Assembly: GCA_020086605.1 (NCBI GenBank)
Contig: JACBWW010000007.1
Span: forward strand, 22,652,956-22,716,955
Direction of reading: 5' to 3'
Length of the DNA stretch: 64,000 nt
Origin: Lanius collurio
Taxonomy: Eukaryota; Chordata; Aves; Passeriformes; Laniidae
Shown here: positions 47,187-58,042 of the stretch, one piece after another
Layout: each line of letters begins with the position of its first letter
Numbering within the stretch: position 1 is the first letter of the stretch
The notes under the pieces: generated by a model
The model's database searches: none
Told to the model about the DNA's origin: nothing
The model's input: the letters and a program-made list of their open reading frames with translations, nothing else
Position numbers and translations under genes: made by a program

Positions 47187-47524
47187 TATACATAACTTTT
47201 TATATATGAAACTCACACAGATAAAGTAAAAACTTTTCTGTGGATATACAGTTGAGAAGGAGAAACAGACACATTAGAATTATTGTAATTGAGACAATCA
47301 CAATAGTCTCTCAAAACTGCAGCATTGTGTTCTGATCTCAGCAAAGTTTATAAGCTTGTATACAGTGATTTGCTACCGCAACTATGAAGCCTATACCTTG
47401 ATGTCTCTTTGTGAACGTTTAAAAAGATCATGTTTGTGGCATGTCTTTATGCAAGTGTGCAGTCACATGTTCACAAAAGCTTCCAAGATGTGGCCAGCAG
47501 GCCAAGAGAAGGGATCATCCTCCT
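47187..47524. other. spacer between LTR and CR1
   Basis: About 340 bp of AT-rich sequence; no gene or repeat is recognised. Confidence 0.3.
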
Positions 47525-47985
47525 TTAATCTGCTCTCGGGAGCCACACATGAAGAACTGCATGCAGTTCGATCCTCAGGAGAAGAAAGTCAAGGACCTGT
47601 TGGAGTGGGTCTAGAGGAGGACCAGAACACCTTTTAGTAAAGGCAGAGACACTTGGGGCTGTTCAGCCTGGTGAAGAGAATGCTCCAGAGAGACCTTATT
47701 TCAGCTTTTTATTATAAGCTTACAAGAAAGACAAAGACCAAGGCCTGTAGTGACAGAACAAAGGGTGAAGATGAAAAATGAGAGAGGGTAGATTTAGATT
47801 GGATCTAGGGAAGAAACTTTTTATGATAAGTTTGGTGAGCTACTGAAACAGGTTGCCCAGAGAAGTGGTGGATGCCCCATCACTGGAACTGTTATGACCA
47901 ACACGATCTCATGGAAGATCCCAGGGCAGGGAGGGGTGGACTAGGTTACCTTTAAAGATCCCTTTCAACTTCAATCATTTTCTAA
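47525..47985 (+). mobile_element. CR1 LINE 3' fragment
   Basis: Ordered matches to the end of CR1 ORF2 and its 3' region are visible: AGAAGAAAGTCAAGGACCTG and GGAGTGGGTCTAGAGGAGG, GGGGCTGTTCAGCCTGGTGA, AGAGACCTTATTTCAGC, GGTAGATTTAGATTGGAT, CAGGTTGCCCAGAGAAGTGG, GATGCCCCATCACTGGAAC and CCCTTTCAACTTCAATCATT. It is 5'-truncated and small deletions occur throughout. A further scrap (AGAATCACAGAACGGTTTGG, about 48,012-48,035) looks like the start of an opposite-strand CR1 end but is too short to claim. Confidence 0.8.
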
Positions 47986-50900
47986 GTACGTGACTTCAAC
48001 CATCTCCATAGTCAGAATCACAGAACGGTTTGGCTTTCACCACAACTCTTAATCTGAATTTCAGAAAATTTATATATGTCTTATTTTTCATACAAGCTGT
48101 AATGCTAAAAATTTCTACTCCTGTGTTACCAAAGAAGCTATGGGGATAGTAAATATAAAGACATAGCCACTCTTTTTGACTCCTTTCCACTTATTTGCAG
48201 TTATTTAGGAGCATACAATTATTTAGTTCATACAATTTAATTTCAATATTTTATGAAAATTTATCTTCCAGCAGATTACAATGCAATCACTACTTGATTT
48301 TATAACACTATTTTTATGTCATTACTGTAAAATTTAGCTAAAACTGAGATTTGCTAGCATAATATTAGCAAACTATGAGCACCATGTCAGGTCCAATTCC
48401 TTTGAAAAGAGACATAAATAAAAGAAATAAAACTTTAGAACTGCTGTAAATAACATAAGCTAGTGGGAATTCTTTAGTACTACTCTCAATGCTGTATGAG
48501 GATTTATTATTCCCATTTACAAATCTAGCCAGCAGCAATGTTAAAACAATATTTTATGTGCTACTTTCAATTTATCTCTCTTTCTTCTTCGTATAAAATG
48601 TGACACAAGTAGCTGATTGCAATAACAGATTAGTAGCAGCTCACGACTTTGTTTCAGTTACACTGCTATTTTCCACTGAACTAGAAAAAGCACCTCTGCT
48701 TTTAAATTGTATCTGTTACTTCAGACAACAAAGCCATAAATGCCCAGATGTGTGGCTCCCCTACTTGATGATTTCAACATTTTCAACTGTTTTCATTTCT
48801 CTACTGAAAACTATTAGCATTTGAGTCAAAAATGAAGTCTATCAAAACGTAAAAATATTGTTTAGCAACTTCAACTTCATGCAAACTAACATGATGTGAA
48901 TAATCTTTCATTGTATAAGGAAAAGCAAATTCTACAGGCTTCCTTGCAACAGCATGGTATCAGAGCAAGCACAAAAGCTAAATGAAGGCTCTCCTCCACT
49001 CTGCATCCTAACACGTGGTTAATCACAAACATTCAGCTGTGATTACTGCTCATGCCGCTGTACCTAGCTGAAACCATAATTTCAAACAATCAGAAATTTG
49101 TACTTTATCTGCAGTATTTTACATGCTCCCACATTCCGTTCTCAGTTCCCTCATGTCTGTTTTTCTTCAAACCCAATTCTGACTTGACTTACGCCGGTGA
49201 GAGTTTTGACTTAGTCTTCAGGGGCGGCTTTTATCTGCGGTGCAGAAACAGACTCAAGGAAGAGTTAAATACCACTGTTCATACCCATCTATAAGCCTCA
49301 CACAGCATATCTTCAGGGCAACCTTGAAGCACCTTAATCTGCATACTGAAGAGAGCAAACTGCACTCAACAGGGCAAACTTCCAGTATCCCATCTTCCCA
49401 GGCCTGACACATGACATGGAAGATGTCAGGTGGAAGAGACTAAAGCAGTCTCCAACAGCATGTAGGAGATGTATCAGAGGAACTCAGGTCACCACCTGAG
49501 CCCCACACACTTTCAATCTGCCAGGAAGGAAACTATGGACAAACTTAGAGAATCAGACCTTCAAAGACCAGGGTTGTTTGACATGTACAAGAACAAGAGC
49601 TTACAAAAGCAAAAACAGGAGGGGTGAAAAAAATAAAACAAAACAATAGGTAACTATTACAAGACTTGTATGATTACAAGATCATATTACAAGACTCATT
49701 TCAGCAAATATATGTGCACTCTTGCTTTCCTCTGGTAAACCACGAATGCCCCTGGTCCTCAACAGTTAAGACAAACATCTATATTATGTACCTTGAAAAA
49801 AGGAAAGCTGTGCAGCATCTCTTGTAAGGAAAAAAATACATGTAGAGAAGCAAGAAAAATCAATCTTCTATCTACAGTGGGCCCCATGGGGGGAAAAAGC
49901 TAAAAACATTCACAAGCAAGTACAAACTGGTCTTTAATTGGAGCAGTGGCAAAAAAAAACAGTATAAAATTACTTAATTTTCATCTCTGTCCTTAATTAT
50001 GTTAGGAGATACAACCCTTCTTTTGAAATACCAGAGATGAGCTATGAAAATTAACTAGCCACTTAATCTGCTATGACAGTAGCTGTATACCTGTTATCCA
50101 TTTTGGAAGTATCTTCTCCCCTCTGCAATCTTTAAACCACATTTGTGTGAAACCACTGTCTCTCAGAAGTGGCCTCTCCTGACAACCTCCCCGATCCTTC
50201 CAAAATGACAAAAAAGCATAGAAATAAACCTTTCAAGTAACAGTACCCACTAAAGTAAAACAGAAGATTTGAGTAGACAAATCAATAACTGCTGCAATGA
50301 TGAATTTAAAAGGACAGGCTCCCAATACACGTTTTCCTTAACCTTTTGGCAGCATGAAATTAAAAGTAACAGTAAAGTATAACTTGTGTTTGACATGCAT
50401 TTCCTGACTGCATGTTCACTGTGACACAAATTAATACAGGGACTTGTCTACGGCTGTGCTCTGTGTCCCCAGGCCCAACTCTGAAGTGTAGAACTAAGGT
50501 GCAAAATGGAATCAACAAATTCAAACTAGGCTCCCCAGCTCCCAGATACAAAATATGCACTTAGGAATCTAGAACTTCAGAAAAGTCTGTACACTTAGTG
50601 GGGAGACATATCAAATCCAACAGATAGGAAATGCCTAAGAAAAATTTATTTCTCAAAGCCCTTCTGTCAAGATTAAACACAAACTTGTAGTAAATGTACA
50701 GGCAGGGGAATCACTACCACCTCTCCTGGGCTCTGGTATTTAGTTATCCTTTTGCAAATAAATAACTGGACACACTTTTCTTTGAAAATATGGCAGGAAA
50801 ATGAAAAGAGGATACCCTATTGCACAACACCATGAACACTTGCCCCAGAAGTCTTTCACCAAGTTAGAGCAAATTTAAGCCCTTATGCACTTTGAGATAA

Positions 50901-51479
50901 CTCAGCAACAGGTTAGAGGGAAGACTAAAACCTGGCCAGTGAAACCAAACCACCCTGTAGAAATGAACAGGAGAAACATGGAGCTAGAGGAGGTGAAGAA
51001 GAAAGGTAATAAAGCTCAGTGATAAGGTCCACCTCAGAAACAAGACTGGCTTTTTCAAGGACCACTTCTGCATGCATATTTTTAGCATTGTTTCTACTAC
51101 ATGCTTCTCCAATGTATTTCAAGTTTGAAGACCATCCACTGGGGAAGCCATGGATAGAAGAGAACAGTATGAGATTAAAACATCCATAAAATACAACAAA
51201 ATAGCAGTAATATTCTGGTTCCTTGGCTTCCATTCAGGAAAGAAAGAAAGGAAATACAAACAACTGAAATGAGTACATTTTGTTCTTTATAGATATATAT
51301 ATGTTCTGATTTCATTGTACATTATATTTTAAGGAAATAATTCCTTAGTAAGAGATTTCTGTTGCCTTATAATGGTTCTAATAAAGAATGAAACTGAAAA
51401 AAGTAAGCATCAACAAATAATAAATTGAATGTTACTGTGTAGCTTTGAGCTATTCCCATCTGTTCTGTCAGTAGATCCC
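47986..51479. other. non-coding stretch with a possible conserved block
   Basis: No gene or long repeat is recognised. About 48,990-49,260 is less AT-rich, holds an E-box CACGTG (49,012-49,017) and CpGs (CATGCCGCTG, TTACGCCGGTG, GGGGCGGC, CTGCGGTG), and reads like a candidate enhancer. A 102-codon minus-strand frame (50,925-51,233) is unfamiliar. Confidence 0.25.
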
Positions 51480-52447
51480 AGGAAGAAGAGAACAGCACCT
51501 TCCTCTCCACATCTCCTTCTCAGGTAGAGAGCAATGTGGCCACCCCTCAGCCTCCTGCTCGCCAAACTAGACAAGCCCAAAGTCCTCAGCTGCCCCTCTC
51601 AGAATATGCCTTCCAGCCCTGTCACCAGCTTTGTTGCCCTCCTCTGGATGCATCCAAGGACTTTCACATCCTTATTAAATTGTGGGGTCCAGAACTGCAC
51701 ACAGCACTCCAGGTGAGGCTGCACCACCACTGAATACAGCAGGATAATCACCATTCTGAGCAGCAGTGGTGCTGTGTTTGATGTATTTCAGGATGTGATT
51801 TGCCCTCTCAGCTGCTTTGGCACCCTGCTGATTCCTACTCAGCCTGATGCTGAACAGAACAGTTCCTGTTCTGCAGGACTGCTCTCCGGCTGCTCCTCTG
51901 TCAGTTTATACTTTTGCACAACATTATGCAGAATCCAACATTTTTTACTTGTTAAATTTCATCCCATTAAGCATTGGCCAATGTTCTAACCTATGCAAGG
52001 CCTCATCACTCAAAAGAGTCACCAGCGCCTCCCAATTTAGTATCACCAGCAAACTTGCACTAATGGTGCATCCAGAGCACTAATAAATGTATTGAACAGA
52101 GCTGGCTCTAAAACTAAGCTCAGAGGAACACCAGTGATGACCAGGCACAAGCCACATGTAGCCCCTTTCACTAAAACCCTTCGAGCCCTGACCTCAGCCA
52201 GTTCTCCCAGCACACCATGAACCCGCCCATCCCACTGCTGCCCCTGGCATTCCCTGACCCTGGCTCATCTTTTGCCATGCCTGGAGCTGTTGATGACCCT
52301 GTTACCCTCACCCAGCTCTGCCCATCCCATGCCCTCAGAGAGGCCATAGCCTGCAATGGGGTCATCCCCAGTCCCCAGCTTTCCATGCCCTGGGAGCCAG
52401 CCCAAGGCTGTGCTTTAAGGTCTATAACAACATCATCTATTCCCGAT
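51480..52447 (-). pseudogene. CR1 LINE, decayed reverse-transcriptase fragment
   Basis: Read on the minus strand it matches the core of CR1 ORF2: DDVVIDLKA (52,446-52,402; compare VDVVYLDFSKAF), then VCWENWL near 52,220, then broken finger, palm and thumb parts down to about 51,540. The plus strand shows the usual complement: GCCCTCCTCTGGATGCATCC, TTATTAAATTGTGGGGTCC, AGAACTGCACACAGCACTCC, GGATGTGATTTGCCCTCTC and AAATTTCATCCCATTAAGC. The subfamily differs from the 41.3-kb copy. The 170-odd bases between the two upstream motifs (52,229-52,400) are GC-rich and do not match CR1 as I know it. The CR1 3' terminus is not evident at the lower edge. Confidence 0.8.
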
Positions 52448-53454
52448 GTGTAAGTAATGTCTTTAGACTTTAGTCTAGCTAGCAAAGTACAAAGCAAAAT
52501 TTCAACATGAAAACCAAATAAAGATCACCCAAACCAGACAAAACAACAAAGCATATAAAATCTACCAGAATGAAACAAAAACAGCAACAGAAAAATACTG
52601 CATAGAACTCATAAGTGAGAAAAGGTAGGAGGAGAACAAACAGCACTTAGTGCACATTAGTCACACTGTTTAATATATTACTATCAGATAACTTTATGAC
52701 TGTGTTATATAAACACATGTAGAAATTCAGCATTAAGCTTAACTATGTACATATATTTCTTCTGCCATCTTATAACTAAATACAACTCTTAAAAAAAAAA
52801 CAGAGAAACCATGCACCAAGTAACAGTATCCTGAAAAAGAAGGTGAAGGCAAGAACACATCTTGGAACAAACATCTGAAGTTTTTCTATTACTGTAAGTA
52901 GACACTTATTCCTCACAACTAAATCAAATGTATAACCCCTTTAGAGGAAACCATTTCTATACTACAGATGTTCAAACTGTAGAAAAGTCAATGCTGGTTA
53001 CTGGTTAACCCAAAGCAATTAAGTTAAAGAGATGACTGAATGTAAGAAATACTTACAAAACTGATGAGCCTAAAAATTCATCCTCTGACATAACTGCAGT
53101 TTGCAAATATAAACCAAATTAAATTATCTTGGGTCACATTGTGACTCACACTGCCATCTAATTTTAAACATCTGGGTTTAACACCAGAAAATGGATATCA
53201 CAAAAAAAAAATTTAGAAAGTCTTAGTCAGGTTTTCTTGTGGCTTTATGCTGACATTGCCATTATCTGTAATGTGCTAGCCCCTCTCACAATGATATGGT
53301 GGGTCCTCTTGTAGATGAATGGCTACAAAAGAACTATATTGACTTAAACCTTGCATTGATATTTCCTAAACACTTCATGTAAGTCATCTTCAACCTTCAT
53401 TGCTATTACAGACCAAAATATTAAAAGCCACAACTCCACATGCACCAAAAACAG

Positions 53455-53470
53455 AAAAAAAAAAAAAAAA
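53455..53470 (+). repeat. A16 homopolymer
   Basis: Sixteen consecutive A residues following ACAG. No polyadenylation signal or gene-like sequence precedes it. Confidence 0.85.
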
Positions 53471-55660
53471 TGCAGATCAGAGTAACTAAAGAAGAAATAA
53501 AGTAAAACCAGCAACCATCACCTAAATTTTGAGACACAACAGTATTTGTTCTCTGGCTGTCATCATTAGTAGGTTCTAGAAAGACAATCATCAAAACCCA
53601 AAGGCCATTACCAATGAAAGAGCAAAGGTCAGTAGTTTTGAAAATAGACTATGTAATGCTTGGATTAAATCTGCATCTCTAAATATGGGACACCTTTCCT
53701 CTTTTTAAAGCACTGTCTTCTCAAATGCACAGAAAAACTACTAGATAAACACTAGCTGTAAAAACAAATGAGCCACAGGAATCCTTGTGTCTCACCACAC
53801 TTGTGAGTTATGACTGCCTTCTTGTGGTTTCACAGACTTCACTCTTACCACTTCTAAGACTGATCTCAACTGAGGTCTTATTCTAGTTAGCAGAAGTTTT
53901 TACCAACCTGTAAAAGAATCCAGATGAAATAAACTTCTCCATGCAACAGGAGGAATTAAATCCACTGACACTAACTTGAAGATATTGAAGTTATATATTG
54001 AATCTCAAAGTATATTTGGGCCAAATTTTGAACACATTTTTAGGGATTAAGTAATCCAGTTGAACAGAAACTAGTCTAATAGCATTAATATAGGAAGCAA
54101 AAGATATCTTGTCAACTACTTGTTTGTAAGTGCTATTTCAAAATCCCCACCCTTTCAAAATGCTAATGTACCTATTCTGTTTTGCCATAAAGTAGATTTG
54201 CTATGCATATGAAATAATGAGATAATAAAAGTATATGCTGGCTCAAGGATGTGACAGAAGTGTAGCCTTGGGAAATTAACACGAAAAAGAACAAATTGCA
54301 TTTCAAAAATGTAATGCTTACTTATGCAAAATACGATATAAATGTATTTCTACATTTATATATGACAGACATATATGACCTACTTTGTATTTGAAAAAAA
54401 ACCACAACTGTTTCACAATATACTGTAGTATTCAATGTTTCAGAAATGTTTGCATGCTGTTTTGAATGCTGATTTGATTTTATAACTGAAAAGTATAGGC
54501 CATATTACTATTCCATATAATTATAAGATTACTGGTTAGTTGGGTGACTCCCAACACCATGTGATGTGGTCTGTTTAACACAGGCTGCATTTGCCTCCAC
54601 TGCCTACCAACAGATCATTCCACAATCAGTTACAAACTCCCTAGGAAGTCACATGGACCACAGAAACACACCTGTTGAGCGAAAAAATGGGTTGTGATGG
54701 GCTTGATGCCTGCATTACACATATTCCAACTTTCCCTTTTCCTTCAGCCAATTCTAGTCTGGTCCCATGGACACAATATCCATCAGTTGCTAAAGCACGT
54801 TAGATCCGCTTGGATTATCTCTCCTGGTTATGTTAATCCAGAAGAAGTCCATTGCATGAACTCTCAGACTGGTCCATAATGTGAAAGAAAATGTGATCAC
54901 GATACTTAAGAGACCCACTCCCAAAGTGAACTCTGATCCACATGTAGATGCTGCTCAGACATTTCTAACCTCTCCCAAACACACAAGAGTAGTAATTCAG
55001 TGCTTCCTATTAGACTAAATTTTCCTCAAAAGACACACTGTTTCAGAGCAAGTCAGGGCAGTGTTCCTTTCTGGACTTGCAAAATCCTTAAGGTTCTGCT
55101 GTTTCACAGCCTAAGAAACTAACCACACACACACAAAGAATATCAATGACACATTTTTATATCATCTAAAATGTCCATTATAAATAGTCTAACCATAAAC
55201 TGCACGAACAGGTGATATTCCATGCTGCGTTGTCATGGAGTAACTTCTGATTACAAAAACTGCTAAATGCATTGTATTGTACTACATACTGGCCATGTGC
55301 TGGTTTACTGCATTTCCTCCTGCTCTGTATGTATGAGAGGGACATCATTATATGCTACAAGTGTAAGTTTGGCAAGAGTATTGATACACACCTGTCCTTC
55401 AAACTTAGCAGCTCTTCAGTACACATGTTACTATGATTCAAAGTCAGGTACCATCAGATTATATGCTCACACTCTTGGGCTTAACATACTACTTATTTAC
55501 AATATAATTGCACAAAATTCACATGATAAAATTGAGGAATGCACTTCCTTTCTCCTTGGTGTGTGTTACTAGTTTACAAGATACTAAGTATTTCAAGCCA
55601 GAGTAGCAGCCATATCCCCACAAGCTGATGGATACATATATTTTAATTTCCCTTTTAAAG

Positions 55661-55689
<29 letters not shown>
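55661..55689 (+). repeat. A29 homopolymer
   Basis: Twenty-nine consecutive A residues, the longest homopolymer in the window. The upstream 100 bases carry no AATAAA at the usual distance and no gene-like sequence, so a processed-transcript tail is not supported. CR1 elements do not end in poly(A), so it is not a CR1 tail either. Length may vary between individuals or reads. Confidence 0.9.
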
Positions 55690-55694
<5 letters not shown>

Positions 55695-56509
55695 ATTCCA
55701 TGCAGCACCTTTCTCAACAGAAAATATTTGCAACAAATATCTCATTATTACTATTATCTTGATGTATTATCATAAATTTTTTTCCTATTTGAAGGCAATA
55801 AGCTCAATAAACATCATTGCCAACATGAATGCTATGTGTTTCACTGTCTTTTAATATTTTTAAAGCATGCAGTAAAGTATAATCTCAGCAGTGAAACCTA
55901 GCACAAATAACAATCCTACAGATGAAATATGCAGTCAAAATTTGACCACAATTATTCCTTGGTAACTCCAGAAACCTATAGATATTTGTAACATTTTTTA
56001 TACAAAAATCATGTTTTGGAGGAATTGTTGAAGTGCACAGCAAATCTCTCAAAAGTAAAAAGGGTAGAAATTAACACAATCCTTGGAGTTCTAACAGTTC
56101 CATAAACAGTCTTTGGGGATTGTTTTTTTTTCCATTTTCCACAGAAGATCTGTCTCAGTGAGTGACGCACACCTCACCAGACCTGGGATTTCCTAGAAAC
56201 ATTTGCAAAAGGACAGTGGCCATTTAGGAATGAGAGATTTATTGAAATAAAAATGACCCTTGGACTTAAAGCAGCCTATCTGCAATCTGAACCAAAACCA
56301 ACACAATACTGTTAGAAGCCACACACACAAAAAGCCTTTCCCCACAACAGTTAAAGCAGCATTTCAGAAAGAAGTCTTATTTCCCATTTATATTTTAATT
56401 ATTGATCTTTCCATACATCTGCCATCATTGTAGATGTTGCAGAGAGACAGAAAATATGTAATGGGTGAGGTTTAATAAGCCTATAACTTTACTGTTTCAT
56501 TTCTAAAGC

Positions 56510-57883
56510 TCAACTCAACAAAAATTGTATCAGCAGGTTAACACTCTTCTCTCCATTGCTCCTATTTTTTTGGTCCTTGGCCTGTCCCTTCCAAACCCAG
56601 CTCTCACTTCTGCAGAAGGCCACCACACAGGGCTGCCAAATTAAGCCTGTCATAAAAACCAGAAGATGCCAGTTGCATCTGCTCAGATACCACAAATCAC
56701 ATCGCTTACCAAATGTCCTTCTCCTAATTGTGTCATGCATGCAGAGGAAGTCCTTCTCTCCAGACCAGTCAGTGCTGTCATCTTTCCCCAGCTCCCAGAC
56801 CTGTAAAACCTGTTGGTGTTTGTGTGCAGACCACATTTTTATTCCTAGGGAATGGTAATAGCCCCCACAACAGCAGAAGTTGCAATGACATTGTGTTGAC
56901 AATGGATGGAAAACAGGAATCAAGGGAAGGAACACATTGAAGGGTGGGTGATTCTTTCCCTTTCCACTTGAAATTTAACACACCTGCCAACCTGACCCTA
57001 GCTGGAACCCTTTGGCCCTACAATGCTGACAGTATATTCCTGAGAGAATCAGCCTTTTAATGCAAGTTACAATGGATTCTTCCAGTTTCCTTATGGGCTT
57101 TTTCCAGTTAAAAAACTGTATGCTACAAGAAATGTATATTCCATGGGACAATTGCTGCAGTGTTCTAGACCACCTTGCAAGCAACTTAAGACTGTGAAAG
57201 GATAGATGAGAGAGAAGAAATCAACGCTAAATTCTATTGAGAACAATATACTAAAACTACTCATGCAATTCAAGATACAGGGGTACTAACTTGATCTTTC
57301 TACAGTGACAATCTTCAGTAGAAGGTTTATCTTGCTTCATCACACTGGCACAAAATTTCCCACACACATAAAAGCACTTCATATGCCAGGTTGTTAGAAT
57401 ACAGTCTTATAACTAACTAATGACATACCATAAAAGGAAAATAAATCTCTCTTCAGGGCAGGACTGAAGCATTTGTCATTAAGACATCTGGCTACCAGAG
57501 ATATAGCTGTTATGCAGAACAATCATTTGCTGACAGGTCCATCATGTTTCAGACCTTTCTGGCACCAGGTAAAAGAGTTAAAAATTAAATCAGGTTAATT
57601 TGCATCGATACTGAAAGGCTTGTAACATGAGAGATTTCAAAGCACAGCCTAAGTCCCTACCCAGTCCACAGAATTTTAAAGCCTCCAGTTAATGTAAACA
57701 ATTGGATATGGAATTTCACAGAATTCCACTGCAAGGATCACACCAGTTCTGAAGCTTTTATATCTTTAACCTAAGTCAATAGCCAAAAAAGAAAATCATT
57801 GTAATATATATCCTTAAGCTCATAAAATGTAGACAACTGCATTTAATACCATTTTTTAATAACTTTTACTATCAGCAAGCATT
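56510..57883. other. unassigned stretch with a 141-codon minus-strand open frame
   Basis: The longest open frame outside the CR1 copies runs at 56,510-56,935 on the minus strand. Its peptide is rich in Trp and Cys and matches nothing I know. Within it, 56,710-56,800 has splice-like borders (TTTTACAG acceptor, TTTG|GTAAGCG donor) and an open 91-bp block (VWELGKDDSTDWSGEKD at the start), phase 0 in and phase 1 out. No partner exon in matching phase was found, so no gene is called. Confidence 0.2.
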
Positions 57884-58042
57884 TTATATTAAGATTTTGT
57901 TTCTCTTTCCTGAATCATCTTTTTTTGCAGAACTGACAAATATTTCAGTTGTTTCCTCTTTGGGAAGTCTCTGATACTGGTGGTATGCTCCAGGAAGTCT
58001 ATCACAATGTAAAGTTTCCTTCCATTTTACTAGCCTTCTCAC
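57884..58042 (-). other. terminal-exon-like open block, product unknown
   Basis: On the minus strand a long pyrimidine tract ending TTACTTTATGCAG is followed by 52 open codons and a TAA stop at 57,886-57,884. The peptide starts VRRLVKWKETLHCDRLPG, continues YHQYQRLPKEETTEIF and ends KRNKILI; it is hydrophilic, charged and not repetitive, unusual for AT-rich chance DNA. ATTAAA-type signals lie just beyond the stop (complement TTTAAT near 57,842 and 57,855). It could be the last exon of a minus-strand gene or non-coding transcript, or a pseudo-exon. No family is recognised, and the nearest upstream candidate (61,336-61,393) ends in a phase that does not fit. Confidence 0.22.

Larger units (their letters stand above)
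52448..56509. other. repeat-poor AT-rich non-coding DNA
   Basis: No gene or mobile element is recognised. Simple sequences include A16 (53,455-53,470), a short CA run (near 55,124) and A29 (55,661-55,689). Confidence 0.35.

Noticed and set aside
48012..48035. Possible start of an opposite-strand CR1 end
   Set aside because: Only about 24 bases resemble the CR1 terminus; the match stops at once.
50925..51233. 102-codon minus-strand frame
   Set aside because: Unfamiliar peptide with no supporting splice or start signals; a strong acceptor inside it leads only to a short tail and stop.
56510..56935. 141-codon minus-strand frame as a gene
   Set aside because: No recognised motif, start context or homologous family; kept only as an unassigned stretch with a splice-like sub-block.
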